The notes below the pieces were generated by a model that did not search any database, was not told the origin of the DNA, and saw only the letters and a list, made by a program, of their open reading frames with translations. Positions 20,864 through 30,748 of a DNA stretch of 64,000 bases are shown one piece after another. The stretch comes from Ascarosepion bandense (Eukaryota; Mollusca; Cephalopoda; Sepiida; Sepiidae). The first letter of the stretch is position 1. Each line of letters opens with the position of its first letter. The stretch spans positions 1,991,001-2,055,000 of the forward strand of contig JBBBDQ010000308.1 in assembly GCA_037127315.1 (NCBI GenBank), in the 5' to 3' direction. The translations under genes were made by a program, and so were the position numbers.

Positions 20864-21806
20864 ATCTGGCGTAGGCGACAAAGCTAACCTTGCAGCCAAG
20901 CTTGGAAAGGACCTCCAATCCGTAGTGGACTGGGGTAAGAAATGGCTCGTAAATTTTAATGCTTCTAAAACGAAGCTACTATCAATTAACCATCATAGAC
21001 AACCGCACCTACCTCCCATTAGCACGGACCAGGCTTGCCTCCCAGAGAGTAAAACACTACGCCTCCTTGGTCTCACACTCTCAGCGGACCTCAAGTGGAA
21101 TGACTATATCGAATCCATTGCTAAATCCGCTGCTATGAAAGTCGGTTCTCTTTGCAGAGGCCGGAGGTTTTTTCCGTCTGAATCTATCCTGCACATTTAT
21201 AAATCTACCATCCGCCCGTGCATTGAATACTGCTGCCATATCTGGTCTGGTGCCCCTGCTATTCTCCTTGGGCTTCTCGACAAGGTACAGCGGAGGGTCT
21301 GTAATGTGATCAATACTGACTTGGCAGACCGCCTGCAGTCTCTCTCTCTCACCGACGCGACGTGGCTTCCCTGTGTCTCTTCTATAAATACTTTCATGGC
21401 TTCTGCTCCGATGAACTTAGATCACTGGTGCCTCCTAGGTTCGAATTTGCACGAGATACTAGATTAGCAATTAGATCCCATCCTTTTACAGTGAAACCGA
21501 TAAAATGCAACCGCAACTTCTACTCCAACAGCTTCTTTTCTCGCACTTCTCGTCTGTGGAATTCCCTTCCACATGACTGCTTCCCCGACGGCTATAATCT
21601 CCAGGAGTTTACATGTAAGGTCAATAGACACCTCCTAACACACTACCTCGCTTCCATTCTTTCAAACACTCTTCCCATCCTCCAAACTATCTATCACCCC
21701 CCTTCTGACATTTCCTATATCTAACCACTCTTTGTATTTACCTTCCCCTTTGTAGCCCAAAGCGCAATAGTGGCAGTGGGATGCCTTGCTTGAGGTGAAA
21801 CGATTA
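20864..21806 (+). mobile_element. CR1/Jockey-group LINE, 5'-truncated, with target-site duplication
   Basis: It begins just after the YADD motif region (SGVGDKANLAAKLGKDLQSV) and runs through a 180-codon frame (20925-21467) covering KTLRLLGLTLSADLKW, IRPCIEYCCHIWSGAP and RRVCNVINTDLADR. A frameshift near 21345 moves the remainder (SLCLFYKYFHGFCSDELRSL to RHLLTH) into another frame. The 3' UTR and terminal block end at 21806. The direct repeat AAATAGAATAA is at 20853-20863 and 21807-21817. It is very close to LINE-B at 59.1-60.8 kb. It is inserted into the 100-bp satellite. Confidence 0.92.
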
Positions 21807-22032
21807 AAATAGAATAATTACAGTCCCTCATCTCAGAAATAAAAATAAATATTGAAGATGAATATGGCAACAAAGATGAGGACAACAGTCCGAACAATGT
21901 AAGTAGTTTAAACAATTACAAATCCTCATCTCAGACATATAGCTGAATATTGAAATGAATATAGCAACAAAGATGAGGACAACAGTCTGAACAATGTAAA
22001 TATTGTAAATAATTACAATCCCTCATCTCAGA

Positions 22033-22205
22033 AATATTTGAAACATACGCACCGTAGCGGGTGCGCTAGAGGGTGTCGTCAGTGATGTCATCGTGAGGAT
22101 CACTAGGGAGTTTCGGGTCTCTCAACATCATGCCCCCCTCACCGCGCCGACCCGACCAGAGATGATCAGTTTCTGGTCCACCCTCGATAAGCGCTTTCAG
22201 ACATT
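22033..22205. other. GC-rich block inside the satellite
   Basis: About 170 bp with far higher G+C than its surroundings, containing GTAGCGGGTGCGCTAGAGG and ending near GGGCCCGGTATATAAATA. It interrupts a satellite unit. A TATA-like motif at its right end could indicate an LTR or promoter fragment, but no family is recognised. Confidence 0.45.
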
Positions 22206-22712
22206 GGGAAAATTACTTTTGGGCCCGGTATATAAATATAGATAAATACTGAAGATGAATAGAGCAACAAAGAAGCAGACAACAGTCCGAACAATGTAAA
22301 TAGTGTAAATAATTAAAATCCCTTTTCTCAGAAATATAAACAAATATTGAATGTGAATATGGCAACAAAGATGAGAACAACAGTTTGAACAATGTAAATA
22401 GAATAAATAATTACAATCCCTCGTCTCAGAAATATAGACAAATATTGAAGATAAATATGACAACAAAGATGGGGACAACATTAAGAACAATATAAATAGA
22501 CAAATTACAAATCCTCATCTCAGACATATAGCTGAATATTGAAATGAATATAGCAACAATAATGAGGACAATAGTCTGAACAATGTAAATTGTGTAAATA
22601 ATTACAATCCCTTTTCTCAGAAATATAGACAAATATTGAAGGTAAATATGGCATCAAAGATGAGGACAACAATTTGAACAATATAAATAGTGTAAATAAA
22701 CGCTCCTTTGTG

Positions 22713-23639
22713 GATTAAACTGTCGACACGATGGTATCTCAAATATTAATATGCTGACTCTTTCAAATCTAGAGCTGACCGTTATTTTCCTTGTCCAATC
22801 TATACTAGTAACCATTCTAACTTGAGGGTCTCTTGGGCCTTGCACTGGATGAATATTAGTGTAAAAATGATTGCTACACTGACGTATTTCGAACATTTAT
22901 TAAAAAGAAAGGATTATGTTTTCTCCCTTAATATTTTCAAACTTTAAAACTTTCTATTTTTGGCATTGAATCATCTCAAAAAAAGAACCAATTAATAAAG
23001 TCGTTTATTTTAATATTTAATTACAAGTTTTATTTTCAATAGTTTTTTTATTCGTCTGCTGTAGTCTCTATTGATCCTTACCTTTTCTTGTACTTATATA
23101 ACACCATAGAATGATTATCTGCCTTGAGGGGCTCTTGGGTTAAAATTAGTATAAAACATAATTGTTTCATTGAAGCATTTCGAATTTTCTACCCTATATT
23201 GGAAAACAAACAATTAAGTTTTCTTTGCTTAATTAATAATTTCCAGACTTTGAAAAGTTTCTATTTTGCGTTTTAGCATTTAAACATCTTTAGTAAAAAG
23301 TAAAAAAAAAATAATACGTATATTTTAATATTTGAATTATATATTTTATTTTCTGTTCTTTTTCATTCGTCCATTTTATTTTGTAAAATATCAATTGCAG
23401 AGGAAATGTTATAAACTGGTTTAAAGGTATCCAGAATAATGGCACCTTTATACAATTTGATATAATGGACATTTATCCATCCATTTCTTAAGATCTTTTC
23501 ACTTTGGCTTTGAAATTAGCACAGAAATACTTTAATATTTCGACCAAAGATCTGGATATTATTTTCAAATATAGAAGTTCTTTTCTTATCTGCAACAAAG
23601 AACAATGGACTAAAAAGCCCTCTGATAAATATTTTGATC
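22713..23639. repeat. A/T-rich region with an old tandem duplication of about 290 bp
   Basis: Segments 22790-23060 and 23080-23370 share GGGTCTCTTGGG/GGGGCTCTTGGG, ATTAGTGTAAAA/ATTAGTATAAAA, GTATTTCGAA/GCATTTCGAA and a common T-rich end. Divergence is high. 23371-23639 is unassigned. Confidence 0.5.
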
Positions 23640-24254
23640 CCGTGCATATTGCTGCTATATCTCGTCGGGTGCTCCTGCTATTCACTTAGGTGTCCTCGAC
23701 CAAATCCAACGGAGAATCTGTAATGTGATCGATCCCGACTTGGCAGCTAGGTTACAGTCGCTTTCTCACCGACGCAGTGTGGTTTCCCTGTGTCTCTTCT
23801 ACAAATATTTTCACGGCTTCTGCTCCGATGAACTTAGCTCACTGGTACCCTCTATATACGAATTTCCTCGAGCCACAAGATTAGCAACTAGGTCCCACCC
23901 TTTTACTGTGAAACCAATAAATTGTAAACGCAAATTCTACTCCAACAGCTTTATTTCTCGCACTTCCCGCCTGTAGAATTCCCTTCCGCATACTTGCTTT
24001 CTCGAGAGCTATAATCATCAGGAATTTAAATGTAAAGTCAATAGTCAACTCCTGTCTCACTAAATTACATCCTCTCTCTCATACTTTTTTATTCGTCCAC
24101 CTCACTCTCATCAGTATTCTCTTCCTTCTCATACTCTCTTCCTGACACCCCCTGCAAACTCTCACTCCTTCTCATAACATTTCTCCTATGTAACTCCTTG
24201 CACAACAGTGGCAGTAAATTGCCTTGCTTGGGGCGACACGATCAAAAAAAAAAT
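23640..24254 (+). mobile_element. CR1/Jockey-group LINE, 5'-truncated copy with tail
   Basis: Begins in the segment encoding CCYISSGAPAIHLGVLDQIQ; the frame 23725-23976 encodes DPDLAARLQSLSHRRSVVSL, FCSDELSSLVPSIYEF and FYSNSFISRTSRL, then a TAG replaces the Trp codon of RLWNSLP. A 3' UTR and a terminal block with an A-tail follow. It belongs to the subfamily that also includes 31275-31690 and 42260-42930. Confidence 0.87.
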
Positions 24255-24334
24255 TACAAAAAGGTTCTTTGGATTTTATTGAATCTTCAGATTTAGTGGG
24301 AGTATTTATTCTTTATATTTTAACTTTTTGTTTT

Positions 24335-24948
24335 TTAATCATATCACCCCGGGCGAGGCGGTAAGGCGACTGTTGTGCAGGGGGCTACGTAAGAATGAAA
24401 AGATTGGAAAAGAGAAAGCCGGAAAACACATCCTAAACAGGGAACAAGAGATGAGCCTCTACACCTGTTCAATAGACGTGGGTGGAGTGTGAACCGGCCG
24501 ATAGTTCAGCCTATCTACTCCAATTGAAAAAAAAAAAAATAAACAGAAATGAAAAGTGAAGAGATTAGAAAAGAGAAAACCGGAAACGACATCCTAAACA
24601 GGCAACAAGGGATGAGCCTCTACACCTGTTCAATAGACGTGGGTGGAGTGTGAACCGGGCGATAGATAGATCTACTCCAATTGAAAAAGACAAAGTGAGA
24701 AGATTGGAAAAGAAAAAGCCGGAAGCCACACCCTAAACAGGGAATAAGGGATGAGCCTCTTAAACTGTTCAATAGATGTGGGTGGAGTGTGAACCGGGCG
24801 ATAGTTCAGTCTATCTACTCCAATTGAAAAAAAATAAACAAAAAGGAAAAGTGAAGAGATTGGAAAAGAGAAAGCCGGAAACCACATTCTAAACAGGGAA
24901 CAAGGGATGAGCCTCTACACCTGTTCAATAGACGTGGGTGGAGTGGTT
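24335..24948 (-). mobile_element. CR1/Jockey-group LINE 3' UTR with four minisatellite units
   Basis: The terminal block is at 24335-24400 on the minus strand. Upstream of it lie four units of about 140 bp, each with ACAGGTGTAGAGGCTCATCC (a shorter or altered version in some) and CTATCGCCCGGTTCACACTC. Near 24948 it meets a Penelope-like element without any ORF2 sequence. The number of units differs between copies (two at 6.8 kb, one at 39.1 kb), so the 3' UTR repeat is length-variable. Confidence 0.85.
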
Positions 24949-25295
24949 ACAGTTTTGTGGATACAGATATTATAGGTCTATTTACAGATGATGGTTTACT
25001 GATTGTTAAAGATTCTAGTAAAATTAAAGTAGGAGGAAAGTAATACACAGAGAAATAAACATTTTAAGTCTAAAAGTAAAAATAACAACCAACCTTAAAT
25101 AATTAGACTTTTTAGATGTTAATTTGGATCTTAACAATAATTTTTTCCAACCATATATAAAGGTTGACTCTAACCCAATTTATATAAACCCTAATTCAAA
25201 CCATGCTCCGTCAGTTAATAATCATATACATTCTTCTACTGAATCTAGATTCAGCACTAACTCGTCTAACAAAGTAATTTTCGATCAGAATAGCA
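24949..25295 (+). pseudogene. Penelope-like element, reverse transcriptase remnant
   Basis: It encodes LFTDDGLLIVKDSSK at about 24983-25027; TDDG is the place of the catalytic aspartates, where Penelope-like RTs usually have YRDDG. After a damaged stretch it encodes LNNNFFQPYIKVDSNPIYIN, then NHAPSVNNHIHSSTESRF and NSSNKVIFDQN, the C-terminal RT region of Penelope-like elements (the canonical form is NHPPSI.K.IP.SIE.R.S...S). The coding sequence stops where a Helitron fragment begins at about 25296. The 100-bp end of this piece is duplicated at 25855-25966. It is a non-functional relic. Confidence 0.8.
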
Positions 25296-25846
25296 AATAT
25301 CGAAAATCGATAATCGAAAAAATCAGGGTTATAGAAGGAGTGGTCCGATTTTAATCAAATTTGATTCACTCATAGAGAAAGACATAAGAAACGATATTCA
25401 GAGGTTTCAAGGTTGCAGTTCTTACAATAGTGCAGAAAATCGATTATATATATATATATGAGGCAAGATGTTTGTGTGTGTGCCTGTTTATCTGGCTGTA
25501 TGTCTGTATTTTTTCAGCCCTTTTATTTTAGTTTTTGCTTCGGGTTTAACTTTAAGTAGGTATAATTGTAGTTCTTAGTCTCAGCCATGATGCCATTTAC
25601 TCAGAGGACTTATTTAGCCTTCAAAATTCAGTTTACGACGAAAAAACCTATTTGATTTCGATAACAGGAAATCAAAATTTGACTTACATCCATTCATTTT
25701 TCTTTCAGTCTACGGTTTTGCTTTAAATGGAAACAACTATTGCTTTTTAGTCTTTCGTGCCAACGTCCAAAGAGTCTGATCTCCAGGATCATGGATTAGT
25801 TTTAAAGCTTTCATTACACCCGAGCAACGCCGGGCTATACTGCTAG
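25296..25846 (+). mobile_element. Helitron 3' portion embedded in the Penelope-like element
   Basis: Sequence matches the last three quarters of 19903-20608 (reverse complement) and ends with the hairpin CCCGAGCAACGCCGGG and CTAG at 25846, followed by T. The Helitron 5' end is missing; homology starts around TATCGAAAATCGATAATCG, directly fused to Penelope-like sequence. Confidence 0.82.
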
Positions 25847-25848
25847 TA

Positions 25849-26762
25849 AATTCTAATTCAACCCATCCTCCGTCAGTTATTAAGCATATACCCTCTTCTA
25901 TTGAATCTAGATTCAGCACTAACTCGTCTAACAAAGTGATTTTCGATCAGAATCGCAAATTTTATAATTCTTCCCTTAGGAACAGCGATCAAATTCAGAA
26001 ATTTTATTGGCAATGATAATAATAAGAAGAAAAGATCTAAGAAAATCATCCGGTTTACACCTCCTTACAATACGATGGTTAAAACTAGAATGGGACAACT
26101 TTTTAAAACTTTATTAATAAACGCTTTCCCAAAAATAATCATTTTAGTAAATTATTAAGTAGTAATAATATTAATCTTAAGTTAAGCTATTGTTGTACAG
26201 ATAATCTTGAAAAAATAATTAAAAAACAAAATAACAAAGTTCTCAACAAGTATAGAAATACAAAAAACTTAGTGCATTACAATACTCAAATGGATTATAC
26301 CAAGGATAACAAAACTAATACCAGCGGATGTAATTGTAGAAATCTTAAAGAATGCCTACTACATAAAATTTGCTTATTTAGTTCCATAGTTTATCTTTGT
26401 ACTATCTCTACAATTGAAAATTCTGATACTAAAAAGTTTTATATTAAATCTACTGAAAACTCATTCAAAACTAACTGGTATCAATACACACTATATTTCA
26501 ATAATAGTTCCTATAAATACAATGCTTTATTATTCAAATACTTTTGGTGTTTAAAAGAAAAAACTAAACACCCATTGTTAAATGGAATGTTCTTACAAAG
26601 GCTCAAACCTGTAATTCCCTCCGTGCATCTTGCTACCTTTGTCTTAATGAAAAGTTAAAAATTATCAAATTTAACGACAAGGTTAACTTGTTAAATCAGA
26701 AAAATGAACTTACTGTGCATTGTAAACATAGTTCATTATTTACTTTACCACATGGGTTGTAA
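25849..26762 (+). pseudogene. Penelope-like element, RT end and GIY-YIG endonuclease remnant
   Basis: Starts with a second copy of the NH.PSV.KHI.SSIESRFS segment (25855-25966), then NNNKKKRSKKIIRFTPPYN, KTRMGQLF, a damaged linker, and a 128-codon frame (26272-26658). That frame has a CNCRNLKECLLHKIC cysteine cluster, VYLCTIST at the GIY position, FYIKSTENSFKTNW at the YIG position, and a YFWCLK segment. A frameshift near 26580 moves the terminal CYLCLNEKLKIIKF and KNELTVHCKH segment to another frame. GIY-YIG endonucleases in this family nick the target before reverse transcription. The YIG glycine is replaced, and several frames are broken. Confidence 0.82.
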
Positions 26763-27166
26763 TATAAATAATTTATGTATACTATTTTCACTGCTGTCAA
26801 TTGTTATTTGTCTTTATTTGATGGGTATTTTCATCTGATTTAGATGTTCTAATTAAATTTTGCTAAGTATTTAATTCGGCATATATTATCATATTAATAT
26901 TTGCTAATTATTTAATCTAGCATATATCGTCAAATTATGAGGTATTTAATCTAACAGTGATTATCATGTCAATATTCGATAGATTTTAATCTAACATACA
27001 TCATCTGGTTAATATTTAACACGTTTTTATTATAGCACTAATTGTTAAATTAGTATTTAATAATTATGATTTTCGAAGCATAAATTTCACATTGTTTCTG
27101 AATTATTTTTATTAGTGCCTCGTTTTAACTGTTTGTACTCATGGGCTTTGTTAATAATTTATTTAG

Positions 27167-27167
<1 letters not shown>
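26763..27167. repeat. A/T-rich region with short tandem units
   Basis: Units of about 55-65 bp around ATTTAATCTAGCATATATCG recur three or four times at 26860-27060 with strong decay. No coding sequence. Confidence 0.5.

Positions 27168-27211
<44 letters not shown>
27168..27211. repeat. TA microsatellite
   Basis: About 22 TA units; lies at the junction before a segment containing a SINE and a hammerhead motif. Confidence 0.95.
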
Positions 27212-27213
<2 letters not shown>

Positions 27214-27387
27214 GGACTCTCCCATCGATTTCGATGTATGAGGGTCAAACCTTAGTAAGACATCCACAGAAAGATTTGTTTATAGTGGTGAAGGCATTGT
27301 GTAGTACCATCCACACTTTTTGGAACTGCTGATAACAAACAATCGGTGCAGAAATCTGCCACAGATCGCATGAACAGCAGACCTCAA

Positions 27388-27540
27388 TTATTTAACCCAT
27401 AATTGGAGGGAACGGACGGATTAATACCTTTCGCAAGGGTACTAGTGCGCAAGTGAATGCAGTGTTCTCGATTGGAATTGGAACTTGGCTCACCGATTTC
27501 CCCCTCCAAGCCGACATCCACCGTACCACAACGCCCATCC
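27388..27540 (-). mobile_element. tRNA-derived SINE (family 1), 3'-truncated
   Basis: The minus strand begins near 27540 with ACGGATGGGCGTTGTGGTAC, followed by the tRNA-like head and the GAAAGGTATTAATCCGTCCG body segment, ending at the GGGTTAAATAA motif. The same truncation point as at 2800. Confidence 0.8.
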
Positions 27541-27583
27541 GTGAACGCTAGTTAATATAATTATATGGTTATATCTCAATTTT

Positions 27584-27640
27584 ACATTGCGACATGGAAA
27601 TTTCTATGTTTCGAGATAGGTTCTCCTCATCAGGCAATGT
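27584..27640 (-). ncRNA. Hammerhead ribozyme motif, all core elements present
   Basis: Minus strand, 5' to 3': stem I strand ACATTGC (27640-27634), core CTGATGA, a stem II hairpin with GAGA pairing to TCTC (one extra G before it), core GAAA, stem III with ACAT pairing to ATGT, cleavage triplet GTC (27593-27591), and the second stem I strand GCAATGT (27590-27584), perfectly complementary over 7 bp. Stem I is the open one, so it is type I. Hammerheads are known in Penelope-like element pseudo-LTRs; a Penelope-like GIY-YIG relic lies on the same strand about 0.7 kb upstream. Predicted self-cleavage is after the C at 27591. Activity is inferred from sequence only. Confidence 0.85.
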
Positions 27641-27781
27641 TGGTGTGGTTGTGCAGATGATTTACATTTAAATGACAAATTCTTTTGGTTTGCTGTGAAT
27701 GTATGTGGGTGTTTTTTGTGTGGCTAATCAGGATGGAGATTCACTCTGGGGTTTGACCTTGAAGAATTCCTCGTGCTAACC

Positions 27782-27783
<2 letters not shown>

Positions 27784-27842
<59 letters not shown>
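27784..27842. repeat. TA microsatellite
   Basis: About 29 TA units, between two Penelope-associated segments. Confidence 0.95.
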
Positions 27843-27847
<5 letters not shown>

Positions 27848-27881
27848 TTGTAGTGGTTGTTATAATGGTTTATGAAAGCAT

Positions 27882-27942
27882 AGTATCACTACACAAAGAT
27901 TTTTGCGTTTCGGGGCTACGTTTGCTCTTCATCCGCTGATAA
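27882..27942 (-). ncRNA. Degenerate hammerhead-like motif
   Basis: Minus strand: CGGATGA in place of CTGATGA, then a damaged stem II, GAAA, a good stem III (CGCAAA with TTTGTG) and a GTA triplet; stem I retains about five pairs with a mismatch next to the core. The U4-to-G change would be expected to abolish activity. It lies closer to the Penelope-like GIY-YIG relic than the intact motif at 27584. Confidence 0.5.
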
Positions 27943-28344
27943 GTTTAAATGAAAAGTAAATGGTGAAAACGATTTATGTTTTGGTAATATGATATGTAAG
28001 TGAATGTGATGGGAGTGTAGTACGATTTAGCCGGCAGTTTGTAACCATATTGATATATCCTTGGATTAGGAGAGGGGTGCGGTTTTGGCTTAGTTTTGGA
28101 CAGGTCACTTTTTAGTTTTGTCTGGGTAATTCTTGTATTGGGATGTAAGGTTTTTTTTAAGAAAGGGTAGATACTTTTTATTTTACTACAATCTATGAGT
28201 GGATGGAATAAAGTTGCTATTAATGTTGTGTGAGTTTATTTTCTTTTATTTATACGATGTTCGCTTTTTTTTATTTTGAAGATTAAACATGGGTATTAAT
28301 TACCTTTTTGGAGGGGATTATTTTTTGTGTATGAGGTATTATTT
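27943..28344. other. Non-coding sequence downstream of the minus-strand Penelope-like relic
   Basis: No reading frame or repeat recognised. By position it would be 3' UTR or pseudo-LTR of the element, because it lies between the GIY-YIG domain end and the degenerate hammerhead. Confidence 0.4.
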
Positions 28345-28740
28345 GGTTAATTAAACTTTAACGAAAAATACTTCGATATTTATATAACACTGCTAGTTCG
28401 TCTCTCAGGTTCAATAGTTCGCCATTGTTGGGGTACTTTAGAATGTGTAGCTTTTCACGTAGGCGTAAAGGGCAGATGTCGTTAAGCGAGTTTCAGGTTC
28501 TAGTTTTTTCCGGGATTTTCCATTTTACTTTGGGTTTCTGTTTTGCGTCCTTTAATTTCCAAAAATATGCAGAAACGGATGTTTGGTTTTGATATAAGTT
28601 GTTTTTGAATGAAGTTAAGTGCATGTACCAGCGCTGCTTAAAGGTGTTCTTTGTAGATCCGATATACGCTTTATTTATAGAGGGGTTTTCTATTGATGTT
28701 ATATTGCATTGATAGACAATTGAATTTTTTTTAGATCTAT
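28345..28740 (-). pseudogene. Penelope-like element GIY-YIG endonuclease remnant
   Basis: The minus strand encodes NSIVYQCNITSIENPSI, then AYIGSTKNTFKQRWYMH, LYQNQTSVSAYFWKLKDA and KVKWKIPEKTRT, one TGA stop, and then NSLNDICPLRLREKLHIL with a decayed NLRDELAVLYKYRS end. VYQ and AYIG are the two halves of the GIY-YIG active-site core, and both are better preserved than in the plus-strand copy at 26.3 kb. Upstream RT sequence is missing: the frame runs into a TA array at 28755-28801. The lack of a start codon in the retained part explains why it is easily overlooked. It differs in sequence from the 26-kb copy, so at least two Penelope-like subfamilies are present. Confidence 0.85.
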
Positions 28741-28752
28741 TTTGTAGTGGGC

Positions 28753-28754
<2 letters not shown>

Positions 28755-28801
<47 letters not shown>
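28755..28801. repeat. TA microsatellite
   Basis: About 23 TA units; forms the boundary between the Penelope-like relic and the next inverted-repeat element. Confidence 0.95.
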
Positions 28802-28805
<4 letters not shown>

Positions 28806-29065
28806 CATCCGCAGACAGATCTGTTTCGCTGTATCACATCATCAGTACGGTTAGACTCCGATTGCTACACAACCCAGGTTCGAAACCCGACAAATTTGGC
28901 GTCAGTCGGCGACTCTACCCCTGGGCCACGGCGCGTTCGGTGGAAGAAGGCAGTTTTTTTTAGCGCATATTATATTACACACCCAATAGCTAGAGTGCTC
29001 AAATTTCATTTTTACTGAATGAGCGATGCGTACACGCTAGAGTGGCTACTGTTTTTCAAAGTCTA
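28802..29065 (-). mobile_element. tRNA-hammerhead element (family F1), arm 1
   Basis: Minus strand, 5' to 3': a 130-bp leader starting near AAAACAGTAGCCACTCTAGC, a tRNA-like section (GTGGCCCAGGGGTAGAGTCG as A-box region, GGGTTTCGAACC as B-box region), and a 3' hammerhead (28850-28809) that ends against the TA array. The hammerhead has stem I CCGTA/TGCGG, cores CTGATGA and GAAA, stem III ACA/TGT with loop GATC, and triplet GTC. Stem II has only UGU/ACA because two bases are missing. It faces an inverted copy at 29435-29702. Confidence 0.75.
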
Positions 29066-29434
29066 CATTTCTTCTATATATATACCCCCCCCCACACTTT
29101 TTCAATTTGTTTATATTAGAGTATATACTGCATGGGTTTGTCTACTTATTAATGTATTCATGTATATGGATGCAGATATAGTTTTTAGTACGAGTAGACA
29201 TATTGATATTTTGTTTTACTTACTAATGTCTAAGTGTATGTTTGCATATATTAGTATGTATGTATATATACATATATATATATAGGTGGGCTTTTATATA
29301 TGTATATTCTCGTATTTATTAGTGTGTATGTATTTGTGCGTATATATGTTCGGATGTCCTTGTATGCGTGTCTATACAAATATATGTATGTTTATGCATA
29401 TTTATGTATGTATGTGTCTATATATGTAAATGGC
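29066..29434. other. Low-complexity spacer between inverted arms
   Basis: A/T-rich and TATG-rich, with a C9-type run near 29086. No gene; the 88-codon frame at 29019-29285 is low complexity. Confidence 0.5.
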
Positions 29435-29702
29435 AGACTTAAAAAAAAACAGTAGCTACTCACGCATCTACGCATCGTTTATTCAGTAATGAATTCGAAC
29501 ACTCTCAGCTACTGGCGTGTGTATTTATTGTATATAACACGCTAAAGTCAGCCTTCCTCTACCGAGCGCCCATAGCTCAGAGATAGAGTTGCCGACTCAT
29601 TCCAATTCAGTCGGGTTTTAATTCTGGCTAGAAGCAATCAGATGTCTAACGGCAATGCTGAGATGGGATACGGCGAAACAGATCTGTCTGCGGATGACTC
29701 TA
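29435..29702 (+). mobile_element. tRNA-hammerhead element (family F1), arm 2
   Basis: Plus strand: leader with ACAGTAGCTACTCACGC, tRNA-like CATAGCTCAGAGATAGAG and GTCGGGTTTTAATTCTGG, then a hammerhead remnant (about 29650-29693) in which CTGATGA has become CTGAGATG and stem II is damaged, but GAAAC, the stem III palindrome, the GTC triplet and TGCGG survive. It ends against a TA run at 29703. This arm is the inverted partner of 28802-29065. Confidence 0.72.
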
Positions 29703-30698
29703 TGTATATATATATATATATGTATATATAGTTATATTTCTTGCCTATGCACGTTTATATGCGTGTATGCTTCTGTGTGAATATTACTGCGCTTATTTGC
29801 GTATACAACAGAAATTGTGCATAAGTTGTTTCATTATGTTGTTATTTTTTTAAAATTTATATATGATGATCTGTGGAGTTTTTTGTCACGTACGTTTTTT
29901 TAGCTTGTGTATTTGCGTGAGTATATATGTAATCATGTTTATTTGTCCATACACTGAAATATGACTGTGTCTGTATTGACCTCGTTCATTCAAGGCTATT
30001 ACCATCTTACGAATTCGCTCTTACATGTATTCAATATTGTAGTCTTTATAGACACTTTTCAAACCTGGCTTTAAAATTTAACGGATATATTGACACTTCG
30101 ATAAAAAGAAAATTTTAAAATTTGTGTATGTATATATATATGTGCGTATATTTGTCTGTGCATACGTCTCTGTGCCAGTGTGTGTTCGTGTGTATATATA
30201 CTCGTCTATTTGTCTATATGTGGAAGTCGATAGATTTGAATATGTACGTTTAATACCTAGATAACTTGAAATAATCTAAATCTAATACTTTTTTAAACTT
30301 GTAATTTAAAATTCGTAATAAAATTAAAGTGAATCTAATTGTCGATTGATAATGCTGATCGCTATATTACTCAAATTTTAATATTAATGCCCCAATAAAT
30401 TGTTTTTACAGTCTGTTCATTTATTCTTCAAATTAGAATTTACTTTATTTTGATTAGTCTACTCTGTTTATGTAACAAAGCCTATTTGATTAAGGGGTTT
30501 TGGCTAGTCGTGAATCTTTTAAAACTCTCCAACTTGAAATAAAACACATTACTTGATAATATGGCTACTTTTTTAGTCATATTATAATATATTTGTGTTA
30601 TGAAATCTAAATAAATATTCGCTCTACTTTGTATTAAGTACTTTTATAAGAATAGTGTTTCTTTGGATACGGAATTTTATTCCTTCAATACCTACCTA

Positions 30699-30701
<3 letters not shown>
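29703..30701. other. Unassigned A/T-rich sequence
   Basis: TATG-rich low-complexity DNA to about 30230, then A/T-rich unique-looking sequence. Nothing recognised. Confidence 0.45.

Positions 30702-30744
<43 letters not shown>
30702..30744. repeat. TA microsatellite
   Basis: About 21 TA units directly bordering an F1 element. Confidence 0.95.

Positions 30745-30748
<4 letters not shown>

Larger units (their letters stand above)
19865..22712. repeat. About 100-bp satellite array, interrupted three times
   Basis: Units contain CTCATCTCAGAAATATAGAC, AATATTGAA, TATGGCAACAAAGATGAGGA and CAACAGTCTGAACAATGTAA. Pure segments are 19865-19902, 20609-20863, 21807-22032 and 22206-22712. The interruptions are a Helitron (19903-20608), a LINE (20864-21806) and a GC-rich block (22033-22205). 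Removing the first two restores normal units exactly, so the array predates them. Confidence 0.9.

Noticed and set aside
29574..29640. Functional tRNA gene
   Set aside because: A-box and B-box-like regions are present, but acceptor and anticodon stems do not close and the block is part of a repeated element.
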